The notes under the pieces are model-generated. The model was given only the letters and a program-made list of their open reading frames with translations, was not told the DNA's origin and did no database searches. Of a stretch of 64,000 bases of DNA, positions 12,530-24,660 are shown in pieces. Position 1 is the first letter of the stretch, and the number at the start of each line of letters is the position of its first letter. A program made the translations under genes and the position numbers. The stretch is from Theocolax elegans (Eukaryota; Arthropoda; Insecta; Hymenoptera; Cerocephalidae): assembly GCA_026168455.1 (NCBI GenBank), contig CM047426.1:35461058-35525057 (forward strand), written 5' to 3'.

Positions 12530-12560
12530 CGTAAGTACCATTGTTTACATTTTATAGCGA

Positions 12561-14740
12561 TCATAAAAAAACGAAGGGATTTTTTTTCTTAAGTGTCGAA
12601 CTACGAGAAAGTAACGTATATTACAATGCAATCGCAACGTCATAATACATTTGTAACTGTAATTAATGACGCCAGCAAACTTTCCATATCACTCACCTCT
12701 CTCTTCGTCCCTTCGACAGAAAAGAAATACAAGTCTTGAAGGGTCGCGAAAACCCCTCGAGGGGAGTACAAAAACTGTATAATCGTGTATATATATAGAA
12801 GTTTAAAATTCACAGCGTGACTCATTCTCAAACATACTTTATTATTTTTTCGTTTTCGATTTTTTTTCGAACATTTTACCAAACCATTTAGCGTAATTCT
12901 GTATGTGTACAAAAGCAGTAGGCGCGCTTGGATACAAAGGTGCGGCTTTCTCAACGTAATCGTATCTCTTGGCCAAGTGCAACCAACGTAGAAAACCGAT
13001 AGATTGTTCCTCATCTTTCCACTATAACATCGTTGAAAATGGTCACTAATTATTTACTCTAATTTCGAAAGCGTGTGTTTATATTGCACGCTTTAATTAC
13101 GCTTGTTTCATAATTCGATTCGTCGTATATATATCACATGTAATTTGCCGTGCATTCAAGACTGATTTTAAAATATTAGCCGAATACACTCAACTCGATA
13201 GAAAATGGCTTAATAATGCATTTTCGCTGGTATATTATTTTAAATATCCATTTTTTATATGTCAATTTTTGGATTATCGAGTTTACCTTTTACGGCAATA
13301 ACTGACTTAATTTTTCGACAATTTAATAATTGATAATACCATCATATTTTGATATCCTTACTGACGTAAATATTTATATATTGTCTGTGTTGAACAAATA
13401 AATATTAATAGTTAGTATTTGAAATGTAATTATGTAATTAATAAAGAAAATAAAACTTAATATTAAATTAAGTCACTGGAATAGATCATAAATATCTATT
13501 CAATGTAAGTTGTAAAAAGTATATTACTCCTTTATAAATATTATCATAATTAGTTGTGGAGTATCAGGATATACCAAACCAAATTATATTTATATTATAT
13601 TTCTTTTACTTAAATTTTTATTTTTTAATTAGTAGTTATACCGTACCCATATAATATTACTTTTGCTCTTTTAATTTTATACCAAAATATCTAATATCAA
13701 TTTCCACTTTTTGAAAATAATGTAATGAAAAATTATAAAAAGCGATCTTTTAAGAAGATGATTTATATTGTTTAAATGGTATTATTTTAATCATTGTGTT
13801 TTAATCAGTTATACTAATAACAATAATACGTAATTAATTTTACTTCCAACAACTAATAAAGGAAAACTCCAATAATCTTTTATTATATAAATAACAGAAA
13901 TTTCACAGTATAATGTATAAAAATTTCTCTAACTATTATAAACCTCAATAAAAGAAATAGTGAACCTTAAAAAGTAAAATTGTTTAAAATCTATAGGTTA
14001 ACGAAAGGTGAATGAATTTATCGGTTTTTCTTTATAACTGTGTCACGATTAATACAACCTCCATTGTCTAAGATATACATTATCATTAAAAAAATCATCA
14101 ATAAAATTTTAATTTCATTTTTTAAAAAACATGATGGAATTGTTTGATATTTTTGTTTCATTCTACCGATATTGAGGAACTACCTTAACTTGAGAAGATA
14201 GATGTTCATCTTGTATATAACTACCGAGTGATAAATTCATTAAACATCATTTATCGGCTAATATTTAAAACTTGCTGTATTTAAGCAATTCTTTGATTCT
14301 TTATTATTTGAAACTTTAGGTAATTGTTTTTAAAATTTTGTTAACTTATTCTAGGTAGAAACTTGTAATCTACATCTTTCAAAATTATGTATTTCACGCC
14401 TATTCATTAAAAGCAATATTTTTTTAATCCTTTACTTTTTACAGGCATTAAATAAAACATTAAAGATGGAAAATAAAAATATGTTGTGATAATACATCCC
14501 ATAAGTTTATATTAGAGACAATATTCGGTTGGATTTCTCCTTCGTAAAGTTTCTAGAGCAAATTCTATATCCCACATACTTTACGGAAATAATTAAGAGT
14601 GAAGAATTCTTGAAATATCACTCAAAGAAAAAGAATTTCTTAATTGCGCTTTTGTCTTGCACGAAGAATATATATATATATATACACACACACGATAGCA
14701 AAAAATCGATAGTATGTAATAAGTCTCCTTTAACCTCCAT
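12561..14740. other. AT-rich stretch, no gene seen
   Basis: Very AT-rich, especially 13,140-14,500. A 124-codon minus-strand frame at 12,640-13,014 has no recognisable domain and I consider it unsupported. Confidence 0.5.
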
Positions 14741-15490
14741 CCCACGGTAATTCCGTTTTCACGTAAAGCAAAATATAAAAAGGAGAGAAAACACAAGGGC
14801 GGGTGTGTACGTATACAGACAAATGTATATGTACGTTCGTGGGTGGGTAAGTGGGTGTGTGTATGGGCGAATAGAAACGTAGCAGCAGAAGGAAAGAAAA
14901 TGGAAATAGTCCAAGTATAAGACGGTTTCAAAGTTTTGCATGCACCCCCTCCTCCTTCTCATTCTGCTTTTCCTTGCGAGGAAGGAAGAAATTGGGAGGG
15001 TATGTACAGTGTGTGGGTGGTTAAGGTAAGGCTATTCGAAACCCGTACATACGGAGAAAGGGCCATTGGTGCGCGTGCTCACCGGCTGGGAAAGTAGGAT
15101 TATCAATTTGCGTTGATTACCTCAGTTTAATCCACTCAGAGCAGCTGCTCACCTGTCGCCGGCAGTTCCCTATCCAACTCCTACTCTCCCTCCCTTTGGT
15201 GCGGCTACCTCTCGCTTGCGTTAGTATACACGCGCGTTCGACTACGCCGCCCCGTTTTCATTCGATTACTTTTATTAATTAGTTGGAGAAACGACGATTC
15301 GCGGCCAAATGTACGAATTTAATTATATTCCTTCGACGCTATGAATGGTATGGCCGTGCTACCAAACCTTATATATTCTTTGCCTCTTTTTATAACAAGT
15401 CGCTCTCCCTCTATTTCCCAGGGACTTTTAGACAACCTTTTTGGCTTCGACTATGTATACAGCATATACCCTCACTAGGGAAAGTCGGAT
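14741..15490. promoter_or_regulatory. GC-richer block with E-box pair, possible enhancer
   Basis: The block follows a short TA/CA repeat (about 14,668-14,692). CAGCTG (15,142-15,147) and CACCTG (15,150-15,155) lie within 14 bp of each other, next to homeodomain-like GATTATCAAT and TTGATTAC words (15,098-15,120). This density of bHLH and homeodomain-type sites is suggestive of an enhancer but not diagnostic. Confidence 0.2.
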
Positions 15491-16025
15491 AGATATCATG
15501 ATTCTTGAAACAAGGAAATAGAAAATTCTGCAACTGTGTTTCAAACCTGCTTTTGTATTACTATACTTACACCCTCTAGATTTTCATTGCATACTTTTTT
15601 TTATTTCGGCACTCGAGAGGTTATTTTTCAAATATATATACATTATTAGTACGATGAGAAAATTTAACTTTCAGATGTATAGTATTACGAAGCGTAGAAT
15701 TAACAGTTGCATAAATGTAAAGTTTACATTTTTGTGAGAATTTTGTTTATTATACATATATTGGACATTGTCACAAATTGGATTGTTAAAAATGCCAATT
15801 CTGGTTAAAGAGCGAGCTAAATTTTAGTGTCTGGATCTAGTTCTATTTACTGTAATGACTATTTCACGTTTTAAAATGGTATTCCCAAACCAGGGTGTAG
15901 CATTTTTTTTATAGAAGTTGTTGAAATAATTTGTACCTTCGATGAGGCTTTTTACGATTATAAGCTGATGTCTATTATTTGTAGCTATACATTTATTTAA
16001 GGAACTCAAGTCTGTAATGAGTATT
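15491..16025. other. AT-rich stretch, no gene seen
   Basis: No supported feature. Confidence 0.5.
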
Positions 16026-16029
16026 TTAA

Positions 16030-16418
16030 GAGGATGTCGGAGCTATAGTCGCCGTGGCTAGCCACTCGATCTCAGTGGCGCTGCAGTTAGATGACAAATT
16101 CGACGATAAACGTACTTCAAACATGAATTTTAAACATTACAGCTATTTTAGGCTGCTGTAAGGTACTTTCCCCCCTAGATATGACTAAAATCAAGGTAAT
16201 TAAAATATTACTCTTGGCAGCAAATGTGTATTTTTTAAAAGAAATGTATAATACGAGTCGCTGCTATCAACGCTCGATGACATACAAGACACAATACACG
16301 TTTTTTTAAAATTTATGTTTCAAGTACGTTCATCGTCAAATTTACCACCTAACCGCAGCGCCACTGAGATCAAGCGACTATTGACGGAGGTAATAGCTCC
16401 GACAGTCCGACACTCCCT
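16030..16418. mobile_element. MITE with about 100-bp terminal inverted repeats, TTAA flanks
   Basis: The left arm (16,030-16,124) and right arm (about 16,300-16,418) are long imperfect inverted repeats. They share TGTCGGAGCTAT, ATCTCAGTGGCGCTGC and CGTACTT. The right arm has an extra copy of TGTCGGA near its end. Both sides are flanked by TTAA (16,026-16,029 and 16,419-16,422), the target duplication typical of piggyBac-type elements, although the terminal bases are not the usual CCY. The roughly 175-bp centre codes for nothing. Confidence 0.8.
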
Positions 16419-16721
16419 TTAAATATTGCGCTTTTATCAAGCTTACACGCACTCTCATTTCCTTGGATAGCAGATATTAAGCTGACGTTCTTTGTTTAAT
16501 TATAAAATTCAAAAGCTTTTTTTTTTAAATTCAAAAATGTATGGAATTGTTATAACATTTGTGTTATACTTTGTAAGCCTATAAGAAGGTTCCCTAAGGC
16601 ATAGTTTAGTGTCATTTTTCAGAGCGATACATATTTTTTGTGACTTTTCGTTACGCGAGTATTGGTATCATGAAACTAATACAAACATTACAAATGCAGG
16701 ATTTTCCTAAACTCGTATGTA

Positions 16722-17882
16722 GGGGAGGCTGGGGCATTTTTGGACTTTTTTTTATTTATTTTTTTTCTTATCGAAAACAATATAATTTTATACTTGGGAC
16801 CATGACAACCTTAAATAATTGCCTCTAACTATTAAGTCAAATTTTTTTACGCACGCTATTTATCGGTAGGAAGGTTTATTTTACGGTTGAAATAAGGCAT
16901 TTTGTTCAAAACTGCACTGCGGTATTTTTGAACTTATTTGCAATTTATTTTTTTCCGATCTAAACTAACGGAACTTCAAATCCATACTTTCTATCAACTC
17001 TTTGAATTTTTTTAGGCACCAAATTTATCAATATAACATTTTACTTTTACGCGAAAACATAAATTATTTTTGTAAATTTTAACTTTTCCGTGTGCAAAAC
17101 TTATACGAGTATTTTAAATGGGGAACAAATAATTGTTAAAGTTTTTTTATGATACATAAATTTGATTTTTAAATACAAAATTTACTACTTATTAAGTATA
17201 ATACAAGTATTAAAATTACAATAAAATTTATAAAACAATTAACCCGTTTTATACAAAGTAAATTTATTCAATGATATTAATTTCATAATTTTGTTCTGGG
17301 TTTACAAATACTATTAGATCTTCTTTCAGAGATTTCAATATTAACTGCATTACTTTTTGTTTTTGTAATCACTATTATTTCCTCTTAAATATTTTTGTTT
17401 AACAATATTGTTATAAACTTTTTAGGTTTCGTTTCTTCCAGATTTGACACACGATGAATATGCTATAAAATCACCGTGCATCCATTTAATTAACACTTTC
17501 ATCAAATTTACGCAAGTTTTCGTATTCAAAATTACCTCAAAATAGAAAAAAAAACTGTAGATACAAAATGCGCAGCAGTAAATTAATATTTTTCAACGTA
17601 ATTATGATCAAAAGAAAGCTAGTATGAATACTTTTAACCTGTGTTATTTGCAGGTATAAAGAAGCTACAGCACAAGTGCGCTTTCAAAATCTAAGAAATA
17701 TAAATAAAATAAAATGAGATTTTCATTTTGGAAACGTAAACAATCAATTCGGGATAGCTCGTAACTATGGTGGATTTGAGATAATAGCTTTTATTTAAAG
17801 AAACCGTCCTATTATGGCATAAATATTACGATATAAAAGAGCTATTAAAAAATGTTCCTGTTCAAAATACCCCCGTGTCCCC
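16722..17882. mobile_element. Non-autonomous TIR element with TA flanks
   Basis: The left end GGGGAGGCTGGGGCATTTTT and the inverse of the right end, GGGGACACGGGGGTATTTTG, are imperfect inverted repeats of about 24 bp. TA lies on both sides (16,720-16,721 and 17,883-17,884). A second copy of the subterminal word GGTATTTTTGAAC occurs inside at about 16,921. The 1.16-kb body is AT-rich and has no transposase frame. TA duplication fits Tc1/mariner-like or Sola-like groups; I cannot choose between them. Confidence 0.7.
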
Positions 17883-17884
17883 TA

Positions 17885-19480
17885 AAGATTTGATTCGATC
17901 TAAATTTTCAGTTTTTATTAGTTCATTTATTTTTTGGCTAAATCTTAACTTTTTCTGAATAATAATAATTCGTATTTGTAACAGAATTTTTGTATTTTTC
18001 TCTCAATATATTATTATCATAAACATAATTTCAGCTGTGTTAAGGCAATCAATGAGTAACTTATTAAAAATGAAAAGATTATTAAAAATAGAATCAATTA
18101 ATTTTTCAAATAACTTTTTAATTGATTTAATTATTTTCGGTAAGTTGTCCGTGATATTGCTTACATAAATATTATAAAAGAGAGGGCTAAGTAAGTCCTG
18201 CTTTCAGAATTTCTTTATATGACAGCCTTGGTGTATGGTTGTCATTATTTGTATAAATGTAATAAATTTAATGAATTTTATTAAATTTATCGGGAACACT
18301 AATTTTTTAAATAATATATTTTTACTGGCATTATTAAAGGCTCACGAGACGTCTATAAAGGCTGCTATCCTTCTCTTTTTGCTGAAAGACTTTTCAATAT
18401 TTAAAGTTAGATTTAAGAGATTATTAACTTTAGCCTTTCCAAAATCCAATTTAACTCATAAGTAAATTTTTTTCAATTCATCATTGAATGGGAAGATACT
18501 TACATAGGCAAGAGATTAAAACAATCGACCTCACATTTAGTCTATCAGTTTTATTAATGAAATATAGAAATACTTTTAGCCATTGAATATAATAAATGCT
18601 GGCGGTGTACATTTCGTTGTAAATATCTAATAACAGTAACTTATAACTAATTGGTAATGACTTAATGTATGTGTAATTAATGCGAATCAGACGCCGAACA
18701 TGTATTTAGTACCATATTCAATTCCGAGAAGTTTAAAGGTGAAGTAAGAAAGTTATTGTCAGAAATATCAAGAAGCCAATTGATTTTAAAATTAATATTT
18801 TAAATGAAACGATAAGAAACAGCTGATTATTTTTTTAACTACGTTCATTAACCAACGTTTGCGAGAGATAAACAGAACTATTCTTTCATATCCAAAACTA
18901 TATTTGCTTTTAAGAGCAGCTAACATTTTATTTACACGTATGCAAAAAGTATATGAAAACATATATTTCAAATGGATTACAAAATCTAATGATCAACATC
19001 AATGTATACTAATATAGAAGCTAAACATTTTCAAGTAATGCATACAAAACATTGCGTAACACGCGGCTGATATCTTTGATAGTTTCAATTACTTGAATGT
19101 GTTGAAGATGACACTTATAGAAAGTTAACAAAGGTTATTAAGAGCTATTTTGGAATGAAACTTGATCCAAATTTCGATAGTTTTATTAAACATTACTGGC
19201 CAAGTTACATTGTTCTTGAAATTCCTGTAACACTAAAACTTTGCAGGTTAAAACTGTGAAAGACATATTAATTGAAAATTAAATTTTTAATTAAAAAGAA
19301 TCCGTTGAGTATTTTTTTAACTTGGGTGTTCAAATGATCCTGAAGCAATGAAGAAAGAATGAGTGTAAGAAATTTGGGATTACCGTAGAAGTACCGTGAT
19401 ATACAGACATGAGCGCAATAAAGAAGAAACATAAGAAGCTAAGAGAAATCGATGCAAATCAAGTTAGGCTATTCTAACGC
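17885..19480. other. AT-rich stretch, no supported gene
   Basis: AT-rich. Around 18,690-18,740 a short plus-strand peptide stretch (SDAEHVFSTIF) resembles the C-terminal cysteine/histidine region of LINE polymerases. It is too short to call. Confidence 0.4.
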
Positions 19481-19501
19481 CAGAGCGAGATCTCGAGGCT
19501 A

Positions 19502-19536
19502 TATAAGATAGCTCGGGTCATCGAGGCTCGTCAGTC
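19502..19536 (+). promoter_or_regulatory. TATA plus initiator core promoter candidate
   Basis: TATAAG starts at 19,502. TCAGTC, a match to the arthropod initiator TCAKTY, lies at 19,531-19,536, which puts the A (+1) at 19,533, 31 bp downstream of the TATA. Upstream are GAGCGAGATCTCGAG words. Downstream is a GC-richer leader of about 380 bp with a CT tract. No clear coding start follows, so this would be a 5' non-coding exon if genuine. Confidence 0.4.
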
Positions 19537-19679
19537 CGCACTTGGTCCGAGCTCGATCATTGGGCAGAAAGTAACCTTTCGCATTCAGTTCGGTAGAACA
19601 GCGCTTTGCACTTACCCTCGGTTTCGATTAAACTCCGCTATACCAGCCTCTCTCTCTCTTTCCCTCTCTTTCTCTCGCT

Positions 19680-19716
<37 letters not shown>

Positions 19717-19950
19717 ACCCCTCCCCCGCCCCTCTCCTTCTCTTTCTCTCTTTCTCTCTCACTCTTATACTATGATGCTTCCGGATCGTGTACGTTATTC
19801 TCGTGGAAAAAGGCCCAGGGACGACGAGAGAACGCAGAAAGAAGCAGAGACGAAGAAGAGAGTAAAAAAAAGTAAAGGAAAGGAGGAGTCGTAAAAGAGC
19901 GCGTGTATTTGCGATTAAACCGGTTCCCCGCAGCTTATTCGGCTAAGTGA
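19537..19950. other. GC-richer leader block with CT-rich tract
   Basis: A block containing long CT-rich text (19,647-19,760). The plus-strand frame through it is Ser/Leu/Pro repeats followed by Arg/Glu/Lys repeats and looks non-coding. Confidence 0.35.
19684..19714. repeat. (CT)n microsatellite
   Basis: A CT run of about 31 bp within a longer impure pyrimidine tract. Confidence 0.95.
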
Positions 19951-21315
19951 CGATTTTTATTTACGTTTTTTTCCAACATTATTACATTACTGCTTGCTGT
20001 TTGACTGCTCTTACGTATACGTACTGTAACACTTGGTTAAGTTACTTTATACCTTTTCCTTTGGCCATGTATAAGCGATTATAACCGACGATTATACATT
20101 AACTTTTAACGTTCTTTGCTATTTCTGGAGGAATGTTTAGATTGTATCTTCCTTATCTTTTGTTTGAAGTAATTTTGTTTCACGTATTTTAACAATAAAA
20201 TAGTAGCAGATTATATATATAACATATGTATCAATATTAAGCAGCAAAAAATTAATTGAATTCAAACAAATAATTAAAATTTAACAACAAGAAATAGAAT
20301 TTAATAATTATTTATTTAAGATAGTTTTTACAAGATATAGAATTCGTTAAAAATTACGTTTTTATAGTTGAAGTTATTATCTGATAATGCGAGTGAGACT
20401 TCTTCAAACAATTATCTAAAAATATGCTGGATTGAAATGTTTAATTAGTAAACTGAAAATTGTTAAATTTATTTACTTATACAACCTAATTTGTTTAAAT
20501 TTTAAAGATTTTTTAATTTATTTATTTAAATAATTAAATTTGGTAAATATCTAGATAATTTTTTAAAGAAGAAAAGGAGACCTTATTTATTGAAATATAA
20601 ACACATTTAAAAGAAATTCATGAGTTCGTAATGTATATAAATAGAATGTTTTATTGAAATGACTAATTGTTACTGTTGATGTAAGTAATTAGCAACCATT
20701 CTCTCTTACAGAAACATTTATCTAATTTTGAATGTGTTAATAAGTAAGTATTATTAATTATACTTGTTTTTTTAAACAACGTTTGTTTACTCGTTAACAT
20801 TTCACTTCCAATGTATACTAAATTGAATTACAAGAGAGTTTGAAATGCCGTTGTAGACCGACCTCTGTGGAGTATTACTTCAATTAAATGAGCAGCTAGT
20901 TGTCGGTCGATAAACTGCTATACGCATTTTTACGAGCTGGATTACTTTTATATTAATTAAAATTAGCAGATAATACTTAGTTCTACTTAACAACATTTAT
21001 CAAATTAATTTTATTATTTATATGTAATGGTATAATTATTTTTAAAAATTATAATTTATTAGAAGTATTTGTAGATAAATTGAAAAAAATTGATTGCATA
21101 ATAATATAATGCAATTACAAAATAGTAATATAAATAAATTACAATTACTATTTAATTGAATATTTAAAGCTCTCGATGAAAACTTGACGGTATATTAATT
21201 TCACTATACAGTGATTAATGCAATTTAAAAATTTTAATTATATTTTAAACAAAAAGAAAAACCGGTTTTAAGTTAATTAAACCGAGGTAAACACTCTTTC
21301 GTTGGTTTGTAAAGA
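19951..21315. other. AT-rich stretch, no gene seen
   Basis: No supported feature. A less AT-rich island at about 20,840-20,945 has no open frame. Confidence 0.5.
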
Positions 21316-22011
21316 AGAGTAATTTCAAAGTGAGTATTTTCTTCGTGCAGCTAGGTTCAAAGAGTGTTGTCGCAAAACATCTTCTAGCTAAGACACTTTC
21401 TTTAAATACAAACTATCTTGAGCTACAAAGGCCAGTAAGGATAAAAAAAGATAAGAAAGGTCGGAAAAAAAATATTCAAAGAGGCGTAAGACAAAATTAT
21501 ACCATGCTCGACGAGGTAGTCGGACAATTCGTCACGTATATAAAACGCATGATGGCGCCAGCAAATGAAAATTCTTGCCAAAAATGCAATAAATTTCGCG
21601 TTTTCATTGCTCCGTCCGGTCTGCGCATCACGTGGAATTAGAAATTGTATTTTTTTTGCGCGGAAGGGCCACCACTCCACATTGTAGCAAACAAGAGGAG
21701 CACGAAAACGAGGGAGGAATAGGAGGACTAAGGCAGCAACTGAGGGTCTCGGGTATTTGCTTCTAAATAACCGTTGAGGAACGTTAAATGTTTTCGATTT
21801 ACATACAAAGCACTCTAGACCCGGCACGAGTTATCTTTCTTTCTCTCTCCTTCTCTCTTACTCTTCGTTTCTTTTTAGAACTTGTGCAGATGGAAGAGAG
21901 GGAGAGAGAGGGAGAGAGACCGAGAGCAAGAGAATGGGGTTAGGTGGAGAACACGAAGACGAAAGAAGGAGGAGTATAAGACGTGAAGGATGAAAGGAGA
22001 GAAAGAGAGGG

Positions 22012-22050
<39 letters not shown>

Positions 22051-22180
22051 GCAAAAGAAAAATAGATAAGGGGTAAAAAGAGAGTACGGAGTAAAATGAA
22101 AAAGAGGTGAGATGTGGCGCTGGAATAAAGATGATGTAAGGAAGAAAGATATATGGGAGTGAAGAAAGAAAAATGGCTTT
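21316..22180. other. GC-richer block passing into purine-rich strand
   Basis: Overlapping plus (103 codons) and minus (134 codons) frames at 21,330-21,827 look like no family I know and cannot both be real. From about 21,890 the plus strand is almost all purine, including (GA)n at 22,016-22,048. Confidence 0.35.
22016..22048. repeat. (GA)n microsatellite
   Basis: A perfect GA run of about 33 bp. Confidence 0.95.
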
Positions 22181-22740
22181 GAGTTTTTGGTTTTATTAGT
22201 GTTTCAACCTTATGCTTCGTCTTATTCAGGAATAATAATTTGCTTGTTAAATTTCTGGCCGAGTATCGTTTACCATTCAGTCGACTGTTGAGCCTAGAAT
22301 TAAGATTCTATTCGTTTGATAGGCAGATTTATATACAAATTTCTATGCGTGTGATAAACGCGGTAAATAATTTTTTTATCAGAATTTAACTTAAATATAC
22401 CATTAAATAAAATTTAAAAATATTATGTTATAATAACGACTAAAATAAATTAATGTTTATTTATACGACATAGTGTATTAATTATACCTGTATAATTAAT
22501 GATAAATCGTCACACATTACGATATAAAAAATGTGTAATATTATAAAAATGACAGAATCGCATGTTAAATGAAATAATTATTTAAATAATTATAATGACC
22601 ACTTTACATAATTATAAGTGTAGTTGATTAAAGTATTTCGTTAATTTATCGTATAATATATTTTATATAAATTTGAGCGTAGAAATACGCATAATTACAA
22701 TCAATTAGAGTTCGTAAAAAGGAACTTAACATTTCACCTT
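22181..22740. other. AT-rich stretch, no gene seen
   Basis: No supported feature. Confidence 0.5.
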
Positions 22741-22769
22741 AATCTTGATTTACGGTTATAGCGCAAATA

Positions 22770-23090
22770 ATTAAGGTAAGGAGAAAAAAGAAAGTATAAA
22801 GTAGAAGGCCGAGATAAAGAGCGAGGGACAAGAGGAAACGAACTATAAGATAAAGTAAAAGAAAGAAGAAGAATAGAAAAGAAAATAGAAAAAAAGCAGA
22901 AACAGCGATGGCCAACCGAAGAAAGATAAGAATAATAAAAATGCGAGAGGTAAAAGACAGAGTTGGGGAGGAAAAAATTGCTGAAAAGGAGAGGAGGGAA
23001 AAAACAGATAATAAGAAATGAAAAGAGATAAAGTAAGGAGTGAAAAAACGCGAGTAAGCAGGAAAATGAGGAGAAGCGAGAGTTTTTCGG
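22770..23090. repeat. Long purine-rich (A/G) strand
   Basis: About 320 bp in which the plus strand is overwhelmingly A and G without being a simple repeat. The minus-strand frame gives Phe/Leu/Ser-rich sequence purely from this bias. Confidence 0.75.
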
Positions 23091-24291
23091 GATGATATCA
23101 AGGAATCTATGTACAACTTGGGCATGAAAAGAACGAATAACGCCGGCATAACCGGGAGGTCGGCCTATGTATTCCTCGAGGGGATACAGAGCGACCGAGA
23201 GAGGGAGAGAGAGAGAGAGAGAGAGAAAAGTGCGAGGCGCTAAAAGGGAGAAGGAAGATGGGACATTGCTCCATAGTGGGATTAATCTGAGTTTTAGCAG
23301 GCTGCTGTCTACTAAATTTAAGGCAATATTATAGGGTCTAAAAGAGGGACTGCTTTTTCTGGGCGCGTTATATGCGCGTTCTTTTCACCTAGATGTAACT
23401 TGACGGATTCTTTATTTCTATATTTCTGGCTCTGCGCAAGCCTTACAGGAAGCTAACGTTTCGTCGAATTAAACTCGTAAACTGCACGGACTCGGTTTAT
23501 TAATAATAAAGCCCCTTTATCATTTCGATTAGACGCAATATTATTTACTTTGTATAATTTTCCCTGGAAGCTTGTAAATTTAAAAAATACAATTAACCGA
23601 CCAAGTTTAGTTTTACTACCGGCAGTATACTCGTTCTATCGTGCAATATATACTCATGAATTGTCAAAATATATGAAAATTTATGAAAATAGACGCATAT
23701 ATAGGTTTCGGGTATACCTATAGTTAATATTCGAGGATAAGGCATGCAGTACACGTATACGTTAATATTTGACGATCATCAAAAGTTGTCTAAGACTAAG
23801 AGTCATTATACAAAAGAATTCAAAGCATCTTGGAATATAATTATGTAAATGACTTAACACCCAGATCTCGCGAAACCAGTCGAAATAGGGAAACTTGTCC
23901 TCGACGATATTAAACGGCCGTTACGAGGCGCACATTCGGAGGTAGTGTACCCGTAGGTAGTACGCGCGATGCAAAAAGTGTAGAGGCATGAATAATGTAG
24001 AGGTAGAGGTAGAGGTGGTGGAAGAGGGAAGAAGTTGTGCACCAGCTCACGGTTCACGGTTCACCTTTACCCGGAAAGGTTATTCGCGAGCCAAATACAC
24101 AAGGAAACTGGGAAACTGGATGACGCTACGTACCGCTCGGTGGCTCAAGATAGAGGAAAAGAGATAGGAAGTTAACAAGTATGAGAAAACGGGAGAGACC
24201 GACCTTTCCACCAGCCAGCAATAGCAATTCGAGTCCTAATCCAACGGCGTGCAAACGTCTCGGATATTCGTAACCCTTCGCACCTCCGGGG

Positions 24292-24321
24292 ACCTCTCTA
24301 CCTCTCTACCTCTCTACCTTT
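24292..24321. repeat. CTCTACCT octamer tandem repeat
   Basis: Nearly four head-to-tail copies of an 8-bp unit. Confidence 0.85.
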
Positions 24322-24564
24322 TTCTCGCTTTCGGCTTCCCTTGCCTTGCCTGGATATATTCGTCCCCCGTCGACATTCTCCGAGATCTCGCGGTCAAAGC
24401 ATACATACCACCTACCTACCCACTTTCCCTCTCCAGTGCCAAAAGTGTGCGCTACTATCTACCTTCCGACTAATTTCATTTTATTCTTCGTATAACCCGG
24501 TGACTTTCCACTTTCTTACTATCCCGATATCTAAAAGGATATGGCTCTCCCTACCCGAGTCTTC

Positions 24565-24568
<4 letters not shown>

Positions 24569-24602
<34 letters not shown>
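24569..24602. repeat. (CT)n microsatellite
   Basis: A CT run of about 34 bp. Confidence 0.95.
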
Positions 24603-24605
<3 letters not shown>

Positions 24606-24660
24606 TATACACGTGCGGGTATGTCTTTAGTTAGATAGTTGCACTGTCCGGTCGAACTCG

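Larger units (their letters stand above)
23161..24660. other. GC-richer block with several simple repeats
   Basis: Contains (GA)n at about 23,203-23,226, a GTAGAG hexamer run at 23,997-24,018, a CTCTACCT octamer run at about 24,292-24,321 and (CT)n at about 24,569-24,602. The frames through it are compositional. Confidence 0.4.

Noticed and set aside
24000..24320. A CRISPR-like array from the hexamer and octamer repeats
   Set aside because: They are plain tandem repeats without spacers, in eukaryotic DNA.
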